From: Rhodobiaceae bacterium UBA4490
GTDB taxonomy: Bacteria > Pseudomonadota > Alphaproteobacteria > Parvibaculales > Parvibaculaceae
Length of the DNA: 64,000 nucleotides
Reading direction: 5' to 3'
Assembly (NCBI GenBank): GCA_002389665.1
Contig: DGNO01000005.1
Coordinates: 271,292 to 335,291, forward strand
A model generated the notes under the pieces. The model saw only the letters and a list, made by a program, of their open reading frames with translations, did not search any database and was not told the origin of the DNA. The position numbers were made by a program, and so were the translations under genes. How positions within the stretch are numbered: the stretch's first letter is position 1; every line of letters begins with the position of its first letter. Shown here piece by piece: positions 43,397 to 52,887 of the stretch.

Positions 43397-44192
43397 TGTT
43401 CTTCGGTATCCGGTTGGGTAAGCGATTTAACTCACATAGTGACCGAACCGCCACTCACAGGGAGCGGCTGCGGCGCAATATTTCATGGTCAGTGGTAGCG
43501 GAAGATGATGTTGCTTGTCTTCTTAAAAGGGGTGGCAATACAGCGCTCGCCGAGAAAGTAAATTCTTGGGTGCGGACAGTCAAAATCGAAACCGCTGCGG
43601 TAGCGTGAATGGCATCGACCACAGGGCTTGTGGAAAACTTGTGCTGAGCGGCATCGCCATAGGGGCTTGAGTTTTATCCCTTTTCAGCAGGTAATGCGGC
43701 GCACGTCGTGAATATTTTATGGTCGTTACACCCTGAAGGTGGCGTAATACTTTCAAACCTAAAATACGGTTGGAGAGTAAGTGGTTTTTTGAAATAAAAC
43801 GCCTCCATTCCACGGAACATGCTCCCCCAGCCCCAAGCACCCTTCCTGTACTTCACTTCTAGGACGTCACGGCTCCTCAGTAGGCCATTTTGACCGGCAA
43901 TAGGGCGTATCCGCAAGAACAAGGCGCGGCCCTTGTTGGTTGATCGGCGGAGCGATTCTTCAATCCGGTTTTTTGGCGGGAAGTGGCCCATTTTAATCCT
44001 TTCAAAAGGCGCAGAAATTGGCGAGATTTTAACGATGAACGCCTCGGATTTCTCCCGAAAATGTCGGTATTGCCTCAGTGAGACAGCTCTGCTACTTAAC
44101 TCGAGCTCTGCTTGGGGGAGGGCATTGAGGGGTGCCCGCAAGTTGCACTTTGACGCTTCATTTCTATCAGTTATTCAGCTGAGGTCCTGGTT
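43397..44192. other. Roughly 0.8 kb spacer between polysaccharide blocks A and B
   Basis: No convincing gene in about 800 bases. Open frames here (for example 43674-44141 minus, 155 codons) show no family pattern and lack good ribosome-binding sites. The sequence is a patchwork of unequal GC content, which would fit remains of a deleted gene or mobile element. I could not find inverted-repeat ends. The WecB gene's promoter must lie at its right end. Confidence 0.4.
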
Positions 44193-45332
44193 TTGCGACC
44201 GAAAATCCTGACTGTGTTTGGCACTCGCCCAGAGGCCATCAAGATGGCGCCTCTGGTGAAGGCTCTGGATGCTGCAAATGGCATTGAAAGCCGGGTTTGT
44301 GTGACCGCCCAGCACCGGGAGATGCTGGACCAAGTATTGAGCCTGTTCGATATTCGCCCAGACTTCGATCTTAACTTGATGCGCCCCGGGCAAGATCTGT
44401 TCGATGTTACCAGTCAGGTGTTGTTGGGTTTGCGCGACGTGTTGCGTGAGTTTCGCCCGGATAGGGTGTTGGTGCATGGCGATACAACCACCACGCTGGC
44501 GGCAAGTCTGGCGGCGTTTTATGAAAAGATCCCTGTCGGCCATGTAGAAGCCGGGCTGCGGACCGGCAATATTTATTCTCCCTGGCCCGAGGAGATCAAT
44601 CGGCGCGTTGCGGGCTCCATCGCTGATCTGCACTTCGCGCCGACATCAAAGGCGCGCGATAACTTGTTGGGCGAAGACGCGAAGCCCGAGAGTGTGATCG
44701 TGACCGGCAATACGGTGGTCGATGCATTGCTCTCGGTGAGTAGCCGGCTTGACGAGGACAAGGCCCTCGCGGCAGAAATCGAAAAGAAACTGCCCCAAGT
44801 CGATCCCGGGCGGAAGCTCGTCCTGGTGACGGGGCACCGCCGCGAAAGCTTTGGGGGCGGTTTTGAGCGCATGTGCACGGCGCTGGCGCAACTAGCCGAA
44901 AGACAAGATGTTCAGATCATTTACCCGGTGCACCTAAACCCTAACGTGCAGCAACCGGTCAACCGGTTGCTAGGTAGGCTTGAGGCGGTGTCGCTTATAG
45001 AGCCGATGGATTATCTGCCATTCGTGGCTCTCATGAAGAAAGCGCACATAATACTGACTGATTCCGGCGGTATTCAGGAAGAAGGCCCGTCCTTGGGCAA
45101 GCCCGTATTGGTGATGAGGGATACGACCGAGCGCCCCGAAGCGGTGGAAGCCGGTACAGTACGGCTGGTGGGCACTGACGTGGAGCGCATCGTATCGGAG
45201 GTCACCGCTCTTCTGGACGATAAGGAGACGTATATGGCGATGAGCCGAGCCCACAACCCTTATGGAGATGGCGCCGCCTGTCAGCGGATTGTCGAAAAGC
45301 TGGAGGCAGTTCATGCAGTTCAAGACTGTTAG
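44193..45332 (+). CDS. wecB: UDP-N-acetylglucosamine 2-epimerase
   Basis: A 379-residue GT-B-fold epimerase that converts UDP-GlcNAc to UDP-ManNAc. Motifs are [15 protein letters not shown] at the N-terminus, the [10 protein letters not shown] segment, [32 protein letters not shown], and [15 protein letters not shown] near the C-terminus. Length is normal. The start is a TTG at 44193 after GAGGTC; no ATG fits. The next gene, wecC, begins inside its 3' end, so the pair forms UDP-ManNAcA from UDP-GlcNAc. Confidence 0.95.
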   Translation: MRPKILTVFGTRPEAIKMAPLVKALDAANGIESRVCVTAQHREMLDQVLSLFDIRPDFDLNLMRPGQDLFDVTSQVLLGLRDVLREFRPDRVLVHGDTTTTLAASLAAFYEKIPVGHVEAGLRTGNIYSPWPEEINRRVAGSIADLHFAPTSKARDNLLGEDAKPESVIVTGNTVVDALLSVSSRLDEDKALAAEIEKKLPQVDPGRKLVLVTGHRRESFGGGFERMCTALAQLAERQDVQIIYPVHLNPNVQQPVNRLLGRLEAVSLIEPMDYLPFVALMKKAHIILTDSGGIQEEGPSLGKPVLVMRDTTERPEAVEAGTVRLVGTDVERIVSEVTALLDDKETYMAMSRAHNPYGDGAACQRIVEKLEAVHAVQDC

Positions 45333-46557
45333 CGTCGTTGGGCTTGGTTACATTGGATTACCCACCGCAGCGGTTTTGGCATCGCGCGGGCTTAAGGTGA
45401 TAGGGGTGGATGTCAACCGGAATACGGTGGAGACCATCAATGCCGGCCGTGTGCCCATCGTCGAGCCGGATCTTGATGTGGTGGTTCAGGGAGCGGTGGC
45501 GACCGGCCACTTGCACGCCACTACGACGCCGGAACCGGCTGATGCGTTTTTGGTCGCAGTCCCGACGCCCTTCAAAGAGGGGCACGAACCCGATCTAAGG
45601 TATATTGAACAGGTGGCCAAAGCGTTGGCGCCGGTTCTGCAAAAGGGCAACCTTGTAATTCTCGAGTCGACGTCGCCGGTCGGGGCGACTGAGCAAATGG
45701 CAGAATGGATGGCGGCTGCCCGGCCCGATCTCAGCTTTCCTCAGCATGAGGGGAACGAGAGTGACATCCATATCGCGCACTGCCCGGAACGTGTATTGCC
45801 CGGCCAGGTGATCCGGGAGTTAGTCGAGAACGATCGTATAATTGGCGGCATGAGTGAGCGTTCGACCGAGCTCGCGACGGCACTCTATGCTCTTTTCGTC
45901 AAGGGTGAGTGTCTGCGCACTGATGCGCGTACCGCCGAACTCTGCAAGCTGGTGGAAAACTCCTTCCGTGACGTGAATATTGCGTTTGCAAACGAGCTTT
46001 CCATTATCTGTGAGCGCCTGTCCATTGATGTCTGGCAATTGATCTCACTGGCCAACCGGCACCCGCGCGTCAACATCTTGCAACCCGGACCTGGTGTCGG
46101 CGGGCACTGCATTGCTGTGGATCCCTGGTTTATTGTGCATTCGGCACCCGAAGAGGCGCAGTTAATTCGTACCGCGCGAGAGGTGAACGACGCAAAGCCG
46201 CTATATGTGGTAAGGCGCATCACGCGAGCGGCGGAGCGTTTTAAGCGTCCGCGTATTGCCTGCCTGGGGCTGGCATTCAAGCCCGATATCGACGACTTGC
46301 GTGAGAGTCCTGCGCTTGAGATTGTCGAGCATCTGGCAGAGACCAAGGCGGGCGAGCTTTATGTGGTAGAGCCGCATGTGGAGGAGTTGCCGCGCTCACT
46401 GCAGGGGTACGAAGATGTTCATTTCATGCCCGCAGAGAAAGCCATCGGCTCTGCTGATATCGTCGTCGTGTTGGTCAATCACAAAGTCTTTCAGAAAGTG
46501 GACACGTCGTTGCTCAAGGGTAAAGAACTGATTGATACCCGTGGGATGTGGCAATGA
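45313..46557 (+). CDS. wecC: UDP-N-acetyl-D-mannosamine dehydrogenase
   Basis: A 414-residue NAD-dependent enzyme that oxidises UDP-ManNAc to UDP-ManNAc uronate. ATG 45313 is chosen for the GGAGG 7 bases upstream and the family-typical start; the frame begins earlier at 45262. Motifs: [45 protein letters not shown], and the catalytic Cys in [14 protein letters not shown]. Its first 20 bases overlap wecB and its stop overlaps the next gene as ATGA, so all three are coupled. Confidence 0.94.
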   Translation: MQFKTVSVVGLGYIGLPTAAVLASRGLKVIGVDVNRNTVETINAGRVPIVEPDLDVVVQGAVATGHLHATTTPEPADAFLVAVPTPFKEGHEPDLRYIEQVAKALAPVLQKGNLVILESTSPVGATEQMAEWMAAARPDLSFPQHEGNESDIHIAHCPERVLPGQVIRELVENDRIIGGMSERSTELATALYALFVKGECLRTDARTAELCKLVENSFRDVNIAFANELSIICERLSIDVWQLISLANRHPRVNILQPGPGVGGHCIAVDPWFIVHSAPEEAQLIRTAREVNDAKPLYVVRRITRAAERFKRPRIACLGLAFKPDIDDLRESPALEIVEHLAETKAGELYVVEPHVEELPRSLQGYEDVHFMPAEKAIGSADIVVVLVNHKVFQKVDTSLLKGKELIDTRGMWQ

Positions 46558-48719
46558 AACAGGTGCTCATTAAAGACGGTGGGGTGATTGTCGACGAAGT
46601 GCCTGCGCCCGAAGCCGGTCCAAAGAACATTTTGGTGCAGGTCGAGTATTCTTGTATTAGCGCCGGCACGGAAATGGCGGGTGTCGCGCTTTCCGGCATG
46701 CCGTTATACCGGCGGGCGCTGAAGCAGCCGGAGAACGTCAAGCGCGTGCTCGACATGATGCGTGACCAAGGCGTGAAACGCACTATTGATCGGGTGCGGG
46801 GTAAGCTAGCCGCTGGCAGTCCCACCGGTTATTCCGCTGCAGGACGGGTGATCGCCGTCGGCGCCGAGGTGGAAGGCTTCGATGTGGGCGACCGGGTGGC
46901 TTGTGCCGGTGCGGGTATCGCCAATCATGCCGAGGTGATCGACGTTCCCGTAAATCTAGCCGTGCACATTCCCGAAGACTTGAGTACGAGCGTGGCTAGC
47001 ACCGTGACGCTCGGCTCTATCGCACTGCAGGGCGTACGCCGGGCCAATCCAACGCTGGGCGAGACGGTCGTCGTGGTGGGGCTTGGGATTCTCGGACAGA
47101 TTACGGCTCAATTGCTGCAGGCCAATGGCTGCAGGGTGATCGGTGTCGATCTTGCCGCCGGCCGCGTTACTCTGGCGCTTAAAAATGGCATGCAGCATGG
47201 GCTCGATCCGCAAGCGGAGGACTATGTTGCCCAAGTCTCACGATTGACGGATGGTTTTGGCGCCGATGCAGCTATCGTGACCGCTGCCACGCCCAGCGAT
47301 GAAGTGATCAGTCAGGCGTTCCAGTCTTGTCGGCGCAAAGGCCGGGTGGTGCTGGTAGGCGATGTGGGGCTTCATCTTAAGCGTCCGGATATTTATGCCA
47401 AAGAGCTGGATTTTCTGGTGTCGACGTCTTACGGGCCGGGGCGCTATGACCCGTCTTACGAGGAAGGCGGGCAGGACTATCCGTTGCCTTACGTGCGCTG
47501 GACCGAAAACCGCAATATGCAGGCCTATCTTGAGCTTTTGGCCGCTGGAACGATCAACATCGATGCGATGATCGGTGCGTCCTATCCGCTGGAAAAGGCG
47601 GGCGAGGCTTATTCCGGACTTGCAAGCCCTGATCGCAAGGATCTCATTGTCCTTCTGGAATATCCGCCGCGGGACGAAAGGGAGAGCCGCAAGGTTGTGC
47701 TGCGTACGGCACCTGCTGCTAAGCAGGAGGCCATTCGCGTCGGCCTTGCTGGAGCTGGGGGCTTCGCCCAAGGCATGCACCTTCCTAATATGGTCAAGTT
47801 GCGCAAGCAATATGCGTTGCAGGCAGTCATGAGCCGCACCGGTGCCAATGCAAAGGCGGTGGCAACCCAGTATGAGGCCGCGTACGCCACGACGGACTAT
47901 GAGGCATTGCTGGCCGACGAAGCCATTGATCTGGTGATGATCACCACCCGGCACGATTTGCACGGGACTATGGTTTTGAAGGCGCTGCGCGCAGGCAAGA
48001 ATGTTTTCGTTGAAAAGCCGTTGGCCTTGACGGAAGCCGAGCTTGCCGAAGTCGAGCAGTTTTACCGGGGACTTCCGGCGGATGGGGCGCCGCTCCTAAT
48101 GACGGGCTTCAATCGCCGCTTTTCGCCGGCGATGAGCGCTGCCAAGCAGGCGCTTGCCGGGCGTACCACTCCCCTCATTGCGAATTACCGTATGAACGCC
48201 GGCTTCATTCCGCCGGATCATTGGGTGCAAACCGCAGAAGGTGGCGGGCGCAACCTGGGTGAGGCGTGCCATATCTATGATACGTTTCGCGCGCTGGTCG
48301 GAGCGCCGGTCAGTGCTGTTTCTGCAGCTGCAGCGCAGCCCAAAGGCAAGCAATGGAAGCGGAATGACAATTTCGTGGTGAATCTGACATATGCCGACGG
48401 CTCATTGTGCACGCTCACATACACAGCTTTCGGGGCGCGGGAGCATGCCAAAGAGCGGATGGACGTGTTCGCGGATGGCAAAGTAATCGAGCTTGACGAT
48501 TACAAAGCTGTGCGTGTTGCCGGTACAAAAAAGGGTGAGTGGAGTGCGGCAAGCAGCCAAAAAGGACAGTTTGAAGAGCTTGTCGAGCTTGCAGAGGCTC
48601 TGAAAGGTGCTCGGCCCTGGCCAATTTCTCTCGAAGAACAACTCGAAACCAGCCGCATTGCTCTCAAGGTCGAGCAGCAAATCCGCGCAAGTGGAAGCGG
48701 AGATAGCACAACGGGTTAA
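46554..48719 (+). CDS. Two-domain oxidoreductase: medium-chain (zinc-type) dehydrogenase fused to Gfo/Idh/MocA (first copy)
   Basis: A 721-residue fusion. Residues 1 to about 350 form a medium-chain alcohol dehydrogenase-like domain with GETVVVVGLGILGQITAQLL as the NAD(P) site. Residues about 390-715 form a Gfo/Idh/MocA domain with IRVGLAGAGGFAQGMHL, then the KNVFVEKPLAL motif and FNRRFSP. No complete set of four structural-zinc cysteines is seen. The architecture is known from polysaccharide clusters in several proteobacteria, but its reaction is not established; a keto-sugar oxidoreduction is my inference. ATG 46554 overlaps the wecC stop (an in-frame GTG at 46548 is the alternative). A paralogue is at 59294. 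Confidence 0.86.
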   Translation: MKQVLIKDGGVIVDEVPAPEAGPKNILVQVEYSCISAGTEMAGVALSGMPLYRRALKQPENVKRVLDMMRDQGVKRTIDRVRGKLAAGSPTGYSAAGRVIAVGAEVEGFDVGDRVACAGAGIANHAEVIDVPVNLAVHIPEDLSTSVASTVTLGSIALQGVRRANPTLGETVVVVGLGILGQITAQLLQANGCRVIGVDLAAGRVTLALKNGMQHGLDPQAEDYVAQVSRLTDGFGADAAIVTAATPSDEVISQAFQSCRRKGRVVLVGDVGLHLKRPDIYAKELDFLVSTSYGPGRYDPSYEEGGQDYPLPYVRWTENRNMQAYLELLAAGTINIDAMIGASYPLEKAGEAYSGLASPDRKDLIVLLEYPPRDERESRKVVLRTAPAAKQEAIRVGLAGAGGFAQGMHLPNMVKLRKQYALQAVMSRTGANAKAVATQYEAAYATTDYEALLADEAIDLVMITTRHDLHGTMVLKALRAGKNVFVEKPLALTEAELAEVEQFYRGLPADGAPLLMTGFNRRFSPAMSAAKQALAGRTTPLIANYRMNAGFIPPDHWVQTAEGGGRNLGEACHIYDTFRALVGAPVSAVSAAAAQPKGKQWKRNDNFVVNLTYADGSLCTLTYTAFGAREHAKERMDVFADGKVIELDDYKAVRVAGTKKGEWSAASSQKGQFEELVELAEALKGARPWPISLEEQLETSRIALKVEQQIRASGSGDSTTG

Positions 48720-48802
48720 GCGCAAGCTTATTTGGCAGCTGGTGCGGCGTCGGTAGAAGATGCAGGCCCAAAAGGTAATCTGAGAAAAGTAAGGTAACGC
48801 AT

Positions 48803-50803
48803 ATGTGCGGCATCGCGGGCTTTTACAACTATCGCAACACAGCTCCGGTGGATAGGGATGTGCTTTTGCGTATGCGCGATGTCGTTCCGCACCGCGGACC
48901 TGATGGCGCCGGAGCCTGGTTCTCTGACGAGGGGCGTGTGGCGCTTGGTCATCGGCGGCTCTCCATTGTCGATCTGAGCGAGACGGCCAATCAGCCAATG
49001 CTCGATGGCAAGGATCTGGTTGTGACCTTCAACGGTGAAATCTACAACCATCGCCAGCTGCGCGCGACTCTGACCAGTTCTGGGTATAATTTCCATACTG
49101 ACCATTCGGATACGGAGGTGCTCCTGCACGGCTACCGAGAATGGGGGCTTGAGGGGTTGCTGAAGCGGCTAGAGGGCGATTTCGCATTCGCTATTTGGGA
49201 TAGCAGAAAGCGCCGTTTGTCACTCGCCCGTGATCGCGTTGGCGTCAAGCCGCTTTATTTCGCATCTGCTGGCGGCGCTTTCATATTTGGATCCGAAATT
49301 AAGTCGATTCTGGAGCATCCTGCAGTGGTGCGCGACATCGATCCGATGGCGATGTACCACTATCTCTCCTTCCTGACCACGCCCGCGCCGCAGACCATGT
49401 TTGCGGGCGTGTGGAAGTTGCCTGCCGGCTGCTGGCTGGAAGTGGAAGAAGGTACCATTGGGGCCGGGCGTTACTGGGATGCCGTGCCGGGGCAAGGTAT
49501 TGACCCGGCCGAAACCAAGGGCTTGTCGGATAAAGCGTTAGAAGCGTTCTACGTTGACGGTATTCGTTCCCGCCTGGAAGAGGCTGTGGAAAAACGGATG
49601 ATGGCCGATGTCCCGGTTGGGGTTTTCTTGTCCGGCGGCGTTGATTCTTCAACCAACGTGGCACTGATGAGTCGCCACAGTAACGGGCCGGTGCGTACAT
49701 TCACAATTGGCTTCAAGGACCATCAGCACCTTAATGAGCTGGATCATGCCAGACGCATTGCAGATCGTTATCAAACCGATCACCACGAGATCCTGATCGA
49801 GGAAGCCGACATGGTTGGCTATCTCGAGCAGCTGGTGCACCACCAGGATGAGCCGATTGCCGACTGGGTGTGCATTCCCCTGCACTTTGTCTCCAAGCTG
49901 GCTAAGGACGCGGGGGTTACCGTAATCCAGGTAGGCGAGGGGGCAGACGAGCAGTTCTGCGGTTATGCCAGCTACATGGGCTACCTCAGGCTCTATCATC
50001 GCTATTGGCACCCGTTCCGCAGTTACCTACCGGGGTTTGCTCGCAAAGGCATCGCCAGCCTAGCAATGACGGCGGCAAGTATGCGCCCCTCGCTGATGGT
50101 TTATGCGGATATTATCGACCGGGCCGCGCATGACCGGGAACATTTCTGGAGCGGCGCCACGGTGTTCTGGGAAAATTTGAAACGGACCATTGTCAACCCG
50201 GAAGCCTTTCAGCCGGCGCCAGTGGATGCGGACATGCGGGCGACCGGGCTTCTGCCACCGGACTATGAGGAAACGGATACGTTCAACATCATCCGTTCGT
50301 TTCTTGGGCCTTTCGATGCAGCGCACCCCGGACAGGATGCGTTAACCCGAATGATCCATAACGAGTTCCGGTTGCGGTTGCCGGAATTGCTTCTCATGCG
50401 TGTGGACAAGATTACGATGTCGAGTTCGCTGGAAGCCCGTGTGCCTTTCCTGGATGACAAGCTGGTGTCCTTTACTATGGACATTCCCGAGGCATGGAAA
50501 ACGCGCGGTGGCGAGCCGAAATATCTGCTCAAGAAAGCGGTGGAAGACCTGCTTCCGCATGATCTGATTTATCGTAAAAAGCAGGGGTTCGGCGCTCCCA
50601 TGAGCGAGTGGCTGCGCGGCAAATTCGGTCAGCAGGCACGTGACACGATCATGCAATCGCAGCTTATGCAGCGCGGGTTCTTTAAAACCGAAGCAATCGA
50701 AGCCATGATTGAGGCGCACCGTCAGGGGAGTGCCGACAACAGTCTTTATATTTGGACATTGTTTAATTTGGCAGCTTGGCACGATTACTGGATATCGAAG
50801 TAG
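48803..50803 (+). CDS. asnB: Asparagine-synthase-type glutamine amidotransferase (second copy)
   Basis: A 666-residue protein of the same domain order as the copy at 33690. Cys2 glutaminase (MCGIAGFYNYRN), HRGPDGAGAWFSDEGRV, then the PP-loop LSGGVDSSTNVALMSRH (about residue 275) and VGEGADEQFCGYASYMG in place of the usual GDGGDELF-GGY. That change at the Asp/Glu site suggests a different acceptor from block A's copy. It resembles amidotransferases of the exosortase-linked polysaccharide clusters. Likely to amidate the uronate carboxyl of the nearby UDP-ManNAcA or its product. Confidence 0.88.
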   Translation: MCGIAGFYNYRNTAPVDRDVLLRMRDVVPHRGPDGAGAWFSDEGRVALGHRRLSIVDLSETANQPMLDGKDLVVTFNGEIYNHRQLRATLTSSGYNFHTDHSDTEVLLHGYREWGLEGLLKRLEGDFAFAIWDSRKRRLSLARDRVGVKPLYFASAGGAFIFGSEIKSILEHPAVVRDIDPMAMYHYLSFLTTPAPQTMFAGVWKLPAGCWLEVEEGTIGAGRYWDAVPGQGIDPAETKGLSDKALEAFYVDGIRSRLEEAVEKRMMADVPVGVFLSGGVDSSTNVALMSRHSNGPVRTFTIGFKDHQHLNELDHARRIADRYQTDHHEILIEEADMVGYLEQLVHHQDEPIADWVCIPLHFVSKLAKDAGVTVIQVGEGADEQFCGYASYMGYLRLYHRYWHPFRSYLPGFARKGIASLAMTAASMRPSLMVYADIIDRAAHDREHFWSGATVFWENLKRTIVNPEAFQPAPVDADMRATGLLPPDYEETDTFNIIRSFLGPFDAAHPGQDALTRMIHNEFRLRLPELLLMRVDKITMSSSLEARVPFLDDKLVSFTMDIPEAWKTRGGEPKYLLKKAVEDLLPHDLIYRKKQGFGAPMSEWLRGKFGQQARDTIMQSQLMQRGFFKTEAIEAMIEAHRQGSADNSLYIWTLFNLAAWHDYWISK

Positions 50804-50874
50804 GCGGACTTTTTTGCCAATCAACAACTATTCGATAGATACCGTGATGCACATTCAGCTATGAGCCGTTCTCT

Positions 50875-52884
50875 ATGAAACGCGATATTCTCGGTATGAT
50901 CCGGCGAGGCCTGCGCAAACCGCCGCATGTGATTGCAGCGCGGCTTGCGGCGGAACTTGCGGCCGAGAGCGAACGGTTGGTAGCGCCAAAGCTAGCACGC
51001 TCTTTCGGAACCCGCGCGTTGCTGCGTGCGCTTGGGAAGAACTCAATCGATCAGTTGTGGCATGACCTGGGCGACCGTCCTTTCCCGCTGCCGCAGAGTG
51101 TGTCCTGGTCAGCTGTCGTGCCGGAAGACGAGCGCCGTGAGATTTTGAGCCGAGCAGATAAGGCTGTGGGACGGCGCGTGGCGCTACTTGGTTCCGGCGA
51201 TGTGGAACTTGGCCGCCCTATCGACTGGCATACCGATTTCAAAACCGGTCATCGGTGGCCGCCGGCCTTTCACCGTTCCATCGAGTATAACAACCCGGAA
51301 CGGCCCAGCGACGTGAAGGTGCCGTGGGAGCTCTCGCGCCTTCAATGGCTGATGCCGGCGGGGCAGGCTTATCTGCTTACGGGCGAAGAGCGCTATGCCG
51401 AAGCCGTGCGCTCGGTGTTGGAGGAATGGATTGAAGCCAATCCTTATGCCCTGAGTGTCAACTGGGCCTGCACGATGGAGGCCGCGCTGCGCATTCTGGT
51501 GTGGACGTGGTTTTTTCACGTTTTCAAAGACAGCCGGGCTTGGGACGATGAGGAGTTTCGCGGCCGGTTCCTCGCTAGCCTCTATCTGCATGGCCGCTTC
51601 ACGGAGCGGCATCTGGAGAAGTCCGATGTCAACGGCAATCACTATACCGCCGATGCGGCAGGGTTGGTATTTGCCGGTTTGTTCTTCGGCCAAGGGCGCG
51701 GACCCCACCGCTGGCTCGATCTGGGATGGCGCATCCTATGCGACGAACTGCCTAAGCAGGTGACGGCGGACGGCGTCGATTATGAAGCCTCGGTACCGTA
51801 TCACCGGCTGGTTGCCGAGTTGTTTCTCCTGCCGGCGCATTACCGCATGCTGGCCGAACATGATGTGACGCCCGCTTATCGCAAGCGTGTGGTTGCCATG
51901 GGGCGTTTCACCGCCGCCTATACCCGGGAGGCGGGAACGGTGCCACTGTTGGGCGATGCCGATGATGCGCGCGCCCTGCCGCTGGGTACTCAGCCAATCA
52001 ACGATCATCGGTATCTTGTGGGGCTGATCGGCGAGATTTTCTCTGATGACAGTTTGCGTGGCCGTGCTGGCGGGCCGATGGGGGAAGTGCGCTGGTTGCT
52101 GGGACCGCAAGCTGCGGAGCGTCTGGAGACATACCCTGCGGCAACGCGCGGCTCCGAGGCTTTTGCCGAGGGTGGCGTCTACGTTATGGCCAATCCACGC
52201 GATCATGTGTTTGTGGACTGCGGGCCGATCGGGCTCGCGGGCCGCGGCGGCCATGGCCATAATGATTGCCTTTCTTTCGAGGCTGTGTTGGACGGGGTGC
52301 ATCTCGTCTCTGACGCCGGCGCTTATCTCTATACAGCTTCATATGAGGAGCGGAACCGCTTTCGCGCAACGGCCAGTCACAATACGCCGCAAATAGACGG
52401 AGAAGAGATCAATCGCTTCATCCGTCCGGATTATCTTTGGAACCTTCACTACGACGCGGTGCCCGACGTGCGGCTGTGGCAACCGGGTGAGACTAGCGAT
52501 AAGCTGGTGGCAGGCCATGCGGGTTATCAAAGGCTTGCCCATCCAGTGCGCCCAGTGCGCAGCTATGAATTAGAACATGCCAATCACACTCTAACGATTG
52601 AGGACAGTTTTGAGGAGGACGTTGCCGCAACTCATTTGGTGGAGGTCCCTTTGTTGTTAGCGCCAGGCGTCGAGGCAGAGGTTGCTGGCGCAGGGAAAGT
52701 ATTGCTGCGTGCTGCTGGCCGCAATTTTCACGTGACCTGGTACGATCCGCAGGAGTGGACTTTGTCCTTGGAGGAAGGGCGTGTGTCGCCGTCTTACGGC
52801 GTTGTCGTACCGGCCGTGCGGTTGCTCTGGCGGCGCCAGGGGCGACTTTGTCCCTTCCGCATGACCCTGGCTCCGGCGGGGTAG
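50875..52884 (+). CDS. Heparinase II/III-family protein (first copy)
   Basis: A 669-residue protein. An alpha/alpha-toroid N-terminal domain (about residues 130-400, with WACTMEAALRILVWTWFF, and SDVNGNHYTADAAGLVFAGL) is followed by a beta-sandwich domain with the family motif GHGHNDCLSFEAVLDG and a further Tyr/His-rich stretch. Members cleave uronic-acid-containing polysaccharides by beta-elimination, but those encoded inside biosynthesis loci are thought to edit or trim the glycan. No signal peptide is visible, so a cytoplasmic place is implied unless another factor exports it. A shorter paralogue lies at 61461. Confidence 0.83.
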   Translation: MKRDILGMIRRGLRKPPHVIAARLAAELAAESERLVAPKLARSFGTRALLRALGKNSIDQLWHDLGDRPFPLPQSVSWSAVVPEDERREILSRADKAVGRRVALLGSGDVELGRPIDWHTDFKTGHRWPPAFHRSIEYNNPERPSDVKVPWELSRLQWLMPAGQAYLLTGEERYAEAVRSVLEEWIEANPYALSVNWACTMEAALRILVWTWFFHVFKDSRAWDDEEFRGRFLASLYLHGRFTERHLEKSDVNGNHYTADAAGLVFAGLFFGQGRGPHRWLDLGWRILCDELPKQVTADGVDYEASVPYHRLVAELFLLPAHYRMLAEHDVTPAYRKRVVAMGRFTAAYTREAGTVPLLGDADDARALPLGTQPINDHRYLVGLIGEIFSDDSLRGRAGGPMGEVRWLLGPQAAERLETYPAATRGSEAFAEGGVYVMANPRDHVFVDCGPIGLAGRGGHGHNDCLSFEAVLDGVHLVSDAGAYLYTASYEERNRFRATASHNTPQIDGEEINRFIRPDYLWNLHYDAVPDVRLWQPGETSDKLVAGHAGYQRLAHPVRPVRSYELEHANHTLTIEDSFEEDVAATHLVEVPLLLAPGVEAEVAGAGKVLLRAAGRNFHVTWYDPQEWTLSLEEGRVSPSYGVVVPAVRLLWRRQGRLCPFRMTLAPAG

Positions 52885-52887
52885 AAG

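Noticed and set aside
43600..43650. TTTTCCACA-like word (minus strand) resembling a DnaA box
   Set aside because: A single near-match with no cluster of boxes, no AT-rich unwinding region and no replication genes nearby.
43674..44141. 155-codon minus-strand frame in the spacer between blocks A and B
   Set aside because: No recognisable motif, no good start signal and biased composition; listed only as part of the spacer.
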